Assembly (NCBI GenBank): GCA_023144675.1
Contig: JAGLFE010000100.1
Span: 1-11,287, forward strand
Direction of reading: 5' to 3'
Source: Thiomargarita sp.
Lineage (GTDB): Bacteria > Pseudomonadota > Gammaproteobacteria > Beggiatoales > Beggiatoaceae
Length of the DNA stretch: 11,287 nucleotides
A model generated the notes under the pieces. The model was not told the DNA's origin and ran no database searches. It worked only from the letters and a program-made list of their open reading frames with translations. Of the stretch, positions 6,222 through 11,287 are shown in pieces (positions within the stretch are counted from its first letter, which is position 1; the number at the start of each line of letters is the position of its first letter). The position numbers were made by a program, and so were the translations under genes.

Positions 6222-6436
6222 ATTACCTTTAGTATCAGCAAATAAAAGCTTTTGAGAAAATAGGTTACAAAATTACACGGCAACGTGGTAGTCATATTAG
6301 GATGCGCAATCTTAACGATCAAAATAAACCACCACTTACTATTCCAAATCATAAAATTTTAGGTAAAGGTTTATTACGCAAATTACTTCGAGATGCGGAA
6401 TTAACTACAGAAAATTTTTTACACTTATTAAAGTGA
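6214..6436 (+). pseudogene. hicA: HicA-type mRNA interferase, frameshifted
   Basis: The ATG at 6214 begins MPKLPLVSAN, the standard HicA N-terminus, but the frame ends at a TGA after 13 codons (6253-6255). From about 6247 the next frame reads AFEKIGYKITRQRGSHIRMR, then PLTIPNHKILGKGLLRKLL, and closes at TGA 6434-6436. That is the rest of HicA, including the GSH catalytic histidine. Compared with the usual VSG-K-x-V-I-K-A-L start of helix 1, a few residues are missing around 6238-6250. A small deletion, rather than a single homopolymer slip, therefore seems likely. No ATG, GTG or TTG in the second frame lies before the GSH motif in a position that would rescue a full domain. The toxin is probably inactive. 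It overlaps hicB by 8 bases. Confidence 0.88.
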
Positions 6437-6448
6437 AGCAAGGGTAGT

Positions 6449-6472
6449 GTGTATAAACGCAGTGTCATACAC
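6449..6472. repeat. Small hairpin after hicA
   Basis: GTGTAT (6449-6454) and ATACAC (6467-6472) form a perfect 6-bp stem with a 12-base loop. A GTAG (6444-6447) lies just upstream, as in the REPs nearby, but the sequence is otherwise unlike them. There is no T-run, so it is not an intrinsic terminator. Confidence 0.3.
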
Positions 6473-6483
6473 CAAATAATCGT

Positions 6484-6550
6484 AAAATTCATGGCTCGTA
6501 TATTTTGTTAGCTTAGGTGGCTGGCGGGGTGTTTGAGCCGTTGTTGTTTA
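6484..6550 (+). repeat. Second copy of the 67-bp repeat flanking hicBA
   Basis: This matches 5864-5930 at about 60 of 67 positions in the same orientation, but lacks the right-hand inverted arm seen at 5946-5960. In this copy GGCTC (near the left end) can pair with GAGCC in the core. It ends just before the Shine-Dalgarno of the truncated antitoxin gene. Confidence 0.75.
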
Positions 6551-6572
6551 ACTTATAAAAAGGACTGTAATA

Positions 6573-6671
6573 ATGTACACTACTTTCGAGGCAATTTATG
6601 ATCCTAAAACAGGTTTAAAGTTCAGTGAGTCTATAGAATTTACTAAACCAGCCAGCGTAGGTTGGAGTTAA
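6573..6671 (+). pseudogene. Truncated antitoxin-like gene running into a REP
   Basis: A strong AAGGA (6560-6564) sits eight bases before an ATG. The 32-codon frame starts MYTTFEAIYDPKTGLKF and continues SESIEFTKPASVGWS. The first two thirds resemble the N-terminal beta-hairpin of small antitoxins of the DUF104/DUF2281 kind ("TTFEAIYD...GLKF...PI"). The last codons, from about 6655, lie inside the REP that starts at 6657, so the original 3' end has been replaced. No toxin partner follows. Family assignment is from pattern memory only and is moderate; the truncation by a REP is directly visible. Confidence 0.55.
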
Positions 6672-6764
6672 CTTGTGAACTTCAACACTTGGCATCATTT
6701 GACTTTGACTTAAAAAGAATGACTATTACCCTTTGTTGGAGTTCTTGAACTCACTCTAACCTAC
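6657..6764. repeat. Inverted pair of REPs of a second sequence type (BIME-like)
   Basis: The left unit has GTAG (6657-6660), then GTTGGAGTT (6661-6669) pairing with AACTTCAAC (6678-6686) through one wobble. The right unit, in opposite orientation, has GTTGGAGT (6735-6742) pairing with ACTCTAAC (6753-6760), then CTAC (6761-6764), which is GTAG on the other strand. An alternative fold of the right unit is the palindrome GAGTTC-TT-GAACTC. The 48 bases between the units have no gene. The stem sequence differs from the REPs beside the RAYT gene. Confidence 0.7.
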
Positions 6765-6835
6765 TTTTCTACTTTTATTTTTCCACCAAGCATTAATAAT
6801 ATGATATAAGCTTTGGATATTTGGTTGTTATGGTT

Positions 6836-6858
6836 GTTGGGGCTTTGTTTTTATGAAG
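6836..6858 (+). repeat. Third, partial copy of the terminator-derived repeat
   Basis: All 23 bases are identical to 5173-5195, the right half of the terminator after higA plus its flank; similarity continues weakly to the left. The left stem arm is missing or too diverged, so it should not terminate. It marks the right end of the block that begins at the higA terminator. Confidence 0.75.
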
Positions 6859-6897
6859 TAAATATATTTTCCTTTTTTATAAATTATGAGGTCAAAA

Positions 6898-7091
6898 ATG
6901 TATTTTACAGCAATTGCAAAGATACAGAACTATATGTAAGTTATGTACCTAATTTTATGGGTGCGCATTCGCAAGGAGAAACTTTAGATGAGCTTAATCA
7001 AAATTTAAAAGAAGTTATCGAAATGTTACTTGAAGATGGAAAAGCTTCCTTTGAATCTGAATTCGTTGGTATTCAACAAATATTCTTTTAA
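6898..7091 (+). pseudogene. Second HicB-like gene, frameshifted near its start
   Basis: GAGG (6888-6891) lies six bases before an ATG (6898) that reads MYFTAIAK, the usual HicB opening, but this frame stops at 6937-6939. The continuation KDTELYVSYVPNF and GAHSQGETLDELNQNLKEVI, to the stop at 7091, is in the neighbouring frame from 6918. Inserting one base near 6916-6918 would join the two into a HicB domain of about 65 residues. The second frame is open back to a TTG at 6813, but that extension is translated repeat DNA (6836-6858), is unrelated to HicB, and has no ribosome site. I therefore regard a 92-residue product as unlikely. No hicA lies beside it. The HicB family is clear; the gene is probably broken. 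Confidence 0.75.
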
Positions 7092-7141
7092 GATAGATAA
7101 AAAATATAGAGCAATTTTGACGACAATAAAATTGAAATTAT

Positions 7142-7150
7142 TGCTATAAC
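7142..7150 (+). promoter_or_regulatory. Possible extended -10 promoter of holA
   Basis: TGCTATAAC is a TGnTATAAT-type extended -10, placed to start transcription about 35 bases before the holA ATG. TTGACG (7117-7122) lies 22 bases upstream, too far for a normal -35, which the extended -10 may make unnecessary. Confidence 0.35.
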
Positions 7151-7192
7151 TGTAATTATTCACTACTCATTGATTGAATTTCACAAAATAAA

Positions 7193-8221
7193 ATGAGAAT
7201 TAAAACCACTCAACTCAAGCAACATCTCAAACGACAAGGATTAGCCTCCATTTACTTGCTAACTGGTGATGAACCGTTGCAAATTATGGAATGCACCGAT
7301 ATTTTAAGAACCTTTGCTCGCAACAATGGATTTTCGGAACGAATCGTTTTAACTGTAGAAATCGGCTTTGACTGGAATAGCCTTAATCAACAAGCCAATA
7401 GTATTTCTTTATTCGCTAATAAACGTTTAATTGAACTAAACTTAGGACAAAAATCCCCCAGCAGTGAAGGGACTAAAGCATTATTAACTTATACCCAGCA
7501 ATTACCAGCAGATACGGTTTTATTGATTACTACTAATAAACTAGACAGTAGTAAACAAAAAACTAAATGGTTTAAAGCCTTAGATAAATTAGGGGTTGTG
7601 ATACAAATTTGGCCATTGAGTACAGCCGAATTGCCGAAATGGATTCAAATGCGGATGGAACAATATGGTTTAAAAACCTCGCTAGAAGCGATTAATATTA
7701 TTGCCGAGCGTTCTGAAGGGCATTTATTAGCTTGTGCGCAAGAAATTGAAAAATTGCATTTATTACATGGTAAAAATTATATTGATACAGAACAAATACT
7801 TGAAGTAGTTTCAGATAGTGCGCGTTTTGAATTATTTAGCTGGATTGATATGGTATTAATTGGCAATGTAAAAGCTACTATTCGGCAATTACATAGTTTG
7901 CAAGCGGAAGGCACTGAAGCAATTTTAGTTTTATGGATATTAAATCGGGAAATTCGTAATTTATCTAAAATAACTAATGAATTAAAAACAGGACAATCTC
8001 AACAACAGGTATTTAAAAATTATCGTATTTGGTCAACTCGTCAAACTGCGGTTGCCAACGCAATTAAAAGGTATCCTCAACCATATAAATGGCAACAATT
8101 TTTACAAAAAACTGCCAAAATAGATCGTATGGTTAAAGGTGCTGAAATGGGCAATGTTTGGCTTGAATTAGAGCAACTAAGTATAGCTGTGGCTGGCATT
8201 GCTTTATTTAGTTACCGTTAA
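7193..8221 (+). CDS. holA: DNA polymerase III delta subunit (clamp-loader wrench)
   Basis: HolA is the clamp-loader subunit that binds and opens the beta sliding clamp during replication. The 342-residue product has the family's usual length. It begins with IYLLTGDEPLQIME (20-33), the conserved opening of the delta AAA+-like domain, in which the ATP-binding P-loop is absent. GFDWNSLNQQANSISLFANKR (58-78) holds the clamp-contact and strand region. AINIIAERSEGHLLACAQEIEKL covers the helical lid, and the C-terminal domain starts near ARFELFSWIDMVLIG. In many gammaproteobacteria holA follows lptE and leuS. Here it follows TA debris, so the usual upstream neighbours are displaced. No good Shine-Dalgarno is visible before the ATG. 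It converges on the next gene with only 12 bases between the stops and no terminator between them. Confidence 0.93.
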   Translation: MRIKTTQLKQHLKRQGLASIYLLTGDEPLQIMECTDILRTFARNNGFSERIVLTVEIGFDWNSLNQQANSISLFANKRLIELNLGQKSPSSEGTKALLTYTQQLPADTVLLITTNKLDSSKQKTKWFKALDKLGVVIQIWPLSTAELPKWIQMRMEQYGLKTSLEAINIIAERSEGHLLACAQEIEKLHLLHGKNYIDTEQILEVVSDSARFELFSWIDMVLIGNVKATIRQLHSLQAEGTEAILVLWILNREIRNLSKITNELKTGQSQQQVFKNYRIWSTRQTAVANAIKRYPQPYKWQQFLQKTAKIDRMVKGAEMGNVWLELEQLSIAVAGIALFSYR

Positions 8222-8233
8222 ATTATTGATATT

Positions 8234-9445
8234 CTATTCCGACATAAGTTGTTTTACTTGCAATTCTTTATGCCGTGATAAAATTTGCATAAATACGCCT
8301 AGTAATATAACACCTTCAATAGTTAAAATAAGACCAGTATAAATAGGCAACAGGGCTGCTAATGAAGTAATACTTGAATAAAAAACATACGCCATAAATA
8401 TCATAAAGGCAATTTTAAATCCATATAAAATACGACAATAATTAAAAATTAACAAGCCAATAATGCCAAATGCAATGCCAAACGCAAATATTACTCCTAA
8501 ATAAATGACTAAATAAGCGAATAATGGATAAAATAAAAAATAGGCAAAACTAATAATTGAAACAGGAATAAAATTTAACTTTTCTTGCGCCAAACGCAGG
8601 ATAATTGTCAAAGACATTAAGAAAAATAGGAAAAATACTGGAGCGCGATAAGTCATCATAATTAATTGTTTTTCAACGTTTAATTTATCAGGCAAAATAA
8701 TTCCAATATTTAATTGGGTCAAGGTTTTATCTAGTTTCCAATTTAAAATTTTACCATCTACTATATCTTGTACCGTTTCAGTTGGCGGCATAGTTAATTC
8801 AGGATAATCTAAATTTTTAGCTCCTAAAATATTCGCTTGCATAGTGAAACGATTAATTTGTTTACGTGGTTCAAAACCATATTGAAATTGATTTAAACCC
8901 CTACCATTATATAAAACGCTAATCTCTAATTGGTCATTAGGTTCTAAAATCCCCGTCCATAAAGCCAAATTTGGTTGATATTCAGTATCTTCAATATCTT
9001 CTTTGCCATTAATTAATAATTTAACATTTTGTAAAACTCCTTCTCCTTGCTTAGTTGGATAGGGAAAAATAAAAGATAGATAAATATTTTCATTTTCTGG
9101 GTTTTGAATAGTATATTTACCTAAAAATTCTGCATTATAACCAGTATAATAAACTAAGCCCTTTTTACGATAATCTACCTTAATCGCTAATTTGATATTA
9201 GAAGCATAAATTTCTCCTTTATTCAAAGTAGATATATCTGAACCAAACCGTTTATAACGTACTGATGGCATGGGTTGAGCTAAATTTCCTCCCCATATTT
9301 GCTTTACCGAATTTAGTTGCTTATACATGGCATTATAAGTTCTTTGTTCTAAACGATCAGCGAATAGTAACCATCCAAATAATAATGGCAAAAAAATTAG
9401 CCAAACGTATTTATTAAATAGCTTTTGTATTATAAAATTTAACAT
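8234..9445 (-). CDS. CreD-like inner-membrane protein
   Basis: The layout is that of CreD: a short cytoplasmic start, one membrane segment (about residues 13-29, VWLIFLPLLFGWLLFA), and a periplasmic domain of roughly 230 residues rich in beta strands (YLSFIFPYP, LEISVLYNGRG). Five or six hydrophobic helices follow between about 268 and 390, and the tail is polar. CreD in enterobacteria belongs to the CreBC regulon and affects envelope integrity and beta-lactam response; its molecular role is not settled. No creB or creC is present here. The frame also opens at an ATG at 9460, but AAAAGG (9452-9457) gives a Shine-Dalgarno six bases before the ATG at 9445, which I prefer (403 residues). It is convergent with holA and divergent from aceE. 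The membrane topology is clear; the CreD family is a moderate call from topology and sequence style. Confidence 0.6.
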   Translation of the reverse strand: MLNFIIQKLFNKYVWLIFLPLLFGWLLFADRLEQRTYNAMYKQLNSVKQIWGGNLAQPMPSVRYKRFGSDISTLNKGEIYASNIKLAIKVDYRKKGLVYYTGYNAEFLGKYTIQNPENENIYLSFIFPYPTKQGEGVLQNVKLLINGKEDIEDTEYQPNLALWTGILEPNDQLEISVLYNGRGLNQFQYGFEPRKQINRFTMQANILGAKNLDYPELTMPPTETVQDIVDGKILNWKLDKTLTQLNIGIILPDKLNVEKQLIMMTYRAPVFFLFFLMSLTIILRLAQEKLNFIPVSIISFAYFLFYPLFAYLVIYLGVIFAFGIAFGIIGLLIFNYCRILYGFKIAFMIFMAYVFYSSITSLAALLPIYTGLILTIEGVILLGVFMQILSRHKELQVKQLMSE

Positions 9446-9484
9446 GACGAACCTTTTCATACTGATTTTTAATTTATTTTATTA

Positions 9485-9493
9485 ATTATAACA
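9485..9493 (-). promoter_or_regulatory. Extended -10 promoter for the CreD-like gene
   Basis: On the minus strand the bases read TGTTATAAT, a perfect extended -10. It would start transcription near 9478, about 33 bases before the preferred ATG. The shared 158-base gap with aceE (9461-9618) is very AT-rich. For aceE only a TATATT (9584-9589) without a convincing -35 is visible. Confidence 0.4.
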
Positions 9494-9618
9494 AAAAATT
9501 TGAGTAAATTATTCTTAGACTTTAAATTTATAGTTTTATGGATTAAAGATTTATTTTCTTAAAAATAATCTAAAATAATTTATTATATTCTTTGATTTTA
9601 ACTACAAAAGGAGCCATA

Positions 9619-11287
9619 ATGGCAGAACACAACGATTTAGACCCACAAGAAACACAAGAATGGCTAGATGCCTTAGAATCTGTGTTAGAAAAAGAAGGCA
9701 AAGAACGCGCCCATTTCCTCTTGGAAAAAATGATTGATAAAACTCGCCGTTCTGGAGCTTATATTCCACATAGTGCTAATACCGCTTATGTCAATACCAT
9801 TTCACATGATCAAGAAACTTCACCAGCGGGCGATCCTGAATTAGAATGGCGTATTCGTTCCTTAATTCGTTGGAATGCGATGGCAATGGTAGTGCAAGCC
9901 AATCGACAAAATACCGAATTAGGCGGACATATTGCTAGTTTTGCTTCCGCTGCTACCTTATATGATGTTGGATTTAACCACTTTTTTCGGGCAAAATCAG
10001 CTAATTACGGTGGCGACTTAGTTTATTTTCAAGGACATTCCGCTCCTGGAATTTATGCTCGGGCATTTTTAGAAGGACGCTTAACTGAAGCGCAAATGCT
10101 GAATTTTCGTCAAGAAGTAGGTGGAAACGGTTTATCTTCCTATCCGCATCCTTGGTTAATGCCAGATTTTTGGCAATTTCCTACCGTTTCAATGGGATTG
10201 GGACCAATTATGGCTATTTACCAAGCACGCTTTATGAAATACTTAAATGATCGTGATTTAGTTAATACCGAAGGGCGTAAAGTTTGGGCATTTACTGGCG
10301 ATGGCGAAATGGATGAGCCTGAATCACGAGGTGCTATTGCCTTAGCTTCTAGGGAGAAATTAGATAATTTGATTTTCGTGGTAAATTGTAATTTACAAAG
10401 ATTAGATGGTCCAGTGCGGGGCAATGGTAAAATTATTCAAGAATTGGAAGGTGATTTTCGTGGAGCGGGTTGGAATGTAATCAAAGTTATTTGGGGTTCT
10501 TATTGGGATCCGTTATTTGCAATGGATACCAAAGGCTTGATGCAAAAACGCATGGAAGAATGTGTTGATGGCGAATATCAAAATTATAAAGCCAAAGGCG
10601 GAGCTTATACTCGTGAAAACTTTTTTGGAAAATCTCCTGAACTAAAAGCGATGGTGGCTAAAATGACCGATGAAGATATTTGGCGGTTAAATCGAGGTGG
10701 ACATGACCCCCATAAAGTATATGCTGCCTATGATGCTGCGGTCAAACATAAAGGACAACCAACGGTTATTTTAGCTAAAACTGTCAAGGGTTATGGAATG
10801 GGATTAGCTGGTGAAGGGCAAAATATTACTCATCAACAAAAGAAAATGGGTGAAGATGAAATTCGGGCTTTTCGGGACCGATTTAATATTCCTATTTCTG
10901 ATGCAAAATTATCGGAAGTGCCTTTTTATCGCCCAGCAGAAAATAGTCCTGAAATTCAATATTTACGGGAACGGCGACAATCATTGGGTGGTTATTTACC
11001 TGTTCGCACTAAAACGGCAACACCAATCGAAGTCCCTGATATTAGTATTTTTGACGCTATGTTACAGAGTAGTGGCGAGCGGGAAATGTCCACCACCATG
11101 GCTTTCGTGAGAATGTTATCTGCTTTGATTCGGGATAAAAAAATGGGCAAACATATTGTTCCAATTGTGCCTGATGAAGCACGAACTTTTGGTATGGAAG
11201 CCTTATTTAGACAAATCGGGATTTATTCCTCGCAGGGACAACTTTATGAACCACAAGATGCTGACCAAGTTATGTATTATCGGGAAG
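9619..11287 (+). CDS. aceE: Pyruvate dehydrogenase E1 component, homodimeric type (3' part missing)
   Basis: AceE is the thiamine-diphosphate enzyme that decarboxylates pyruvate and reductively acetylates the lipoyl groups of AceF. The frame runs 556 codons to the right edge, out of about 885 in the family. The ThDP motif starts with GDGEMDEPES (G227-D228-G229) and ends at NCNLQRLDG (N256-C257-N258). D228 and N258 correspond to D230 and N260 of the E. coli enzyme. H405 in NITHQQKKM matches its H407, and QGHSAPGIYARAFLEGRL keeps the other active-site histidine. AAAGGAG (9607-9613) lies five bases before the ATG, the best Shine-Dalgarno in the window. aceF and lpd would be expected downstream, outside the window. 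In E. coli the operon is controlled by PdhR; no pdhR gene is adjacent here and I see no certain PdhR site. Confidence 0.96.
   Translation, partial: MAEHNDLDPQETQEWLDALESVLEKEGKERAHFLLEKMIDKTRRSGAYIPHSANTAYVNTISHDQETSPAGDPELEWRIRSLIRWNAMAMVVQANRQNTELGGHIASFASAATLYDVGFNHFFRAKSANYGGDLVYFQGHSAPGIYARAFLEGRLTEAQMLNFRQEVGGNGLSSYPHPWLMPDFWQFPTVSMGLGPIMAIYQARFMKYLNDRDLVNTEGRKVWAFTGDGEMDEPESRGAIALASREKLDNLIFVVNCNLQRLDGPVRGNGKIIQELEGDFRGAGWNVIKVIWGSYWDPLFAMDTKGLMQKRMEECVDGEYQNYKAKGGAYTRENFFGKSPELKAMVAKMTDEDIWRLNRGGHDPHKVYAAYDAAVKHKGQPTVILAKTVKGYGMGLAGEGQNITHQQKKMGEDEIRAFRDRFNIPISDAKLSEVPFYRPAENSPEIQYLRERRQSLGGYLPVRTKTATPIEVPDISIFDAMLQSSGEREMSTTMAFVRMLSALIRDKKMGKHIVPIVPDEARTFGMEALFRQIGIYSSQGQLYEPQDADQVMYYRE

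Noticed and set aside
5864..6550. Integron-like cassette: direct repeats flanking a TA pair, with GTTAGCT and GTTAGGC boxes resembling attC ends
   Set aside because: The boxes lie in the wrong relative orientation for R'' and R' sites, no matching inner L boxes are visible, and GTTAGCT departs from GTTRRRY.
10218..10424. Minus-strand open frame of 68 codons within aceE
   Set aside because: The plus strand encodes the invariant ThDP-binding region of AceE here.
10811..11110. Plus-strand open frame of 99 codons within aceE
   Set aside because: It is an out-of-frame shadow of aceE, which reads through with conserved active-site residues.

Overview
The window looks like chromosome of an AT-rich sulfur-oxidising gammaproteobacterium, most likely a Thiotrichales/Beggiatoaceae relative. 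The evidence is a dissimilatory APS reductase pair (aprB, aprA), gammaproteobacterial-type holA and aceE, very AT-rich spacers, and GTAG-headed REP palindromes with a REP-associated transposase. The lineage is inferred from gene content and sequence style; no search was run.

Layout. Positions 1-1000 carry the start of a zinc-ribbon SAM methyltransferase (minus strand, cut by the left edge) and an unrecognised 112-residue protein (minus strand), separated by a MITE-like inverted-repeat element. Positions 1000-1567 are an extremely AT-rich spacer whose last part holds a 10-bp inverted repeat containing TATAAT, the likely control region of aprBA. Positions 1568-4033 are aprB and aprA, which together form the FAD/[4Fe-4S] enzyme interconverting APS with sulfite and AMP; a strong intrinsic terminator follows.

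Positions 4114-7091 are an accessory patch of damaged toxin-antitoxin genes and repeats: higB with an in-frame stop next to an intact higA; a REP-associated tyrosine transposase between inverted copies of its REP; an intact hicB followed by a frameshifted hicA; a truncated antitoxin-like reading frame running into a second type of REP pair; and a frameshifted second hicB-like gene. The aprA terminator sequence recurs after higA, and part of it recurs again before the last hicB-like gene. Three related repeats therefore bracket two modules. A separate direct repeat of about 67 bp brackets hicBA.

Positions 7193-11287 return to core genes: holA (DNA polymerase III delta), a convergent CreD-like inner-membrane protein, and, divergent from it, aceE (pyruvate dehydrogenase E1), cut by the right edge.

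The clearest unusual feature is the accessory patch. Both recognised toxins are broken while their antitoxins are open, and the block boundaries coincide with repeats, one of which is a transcription terminator. I see no convincing entirely new defence or metabolic system.
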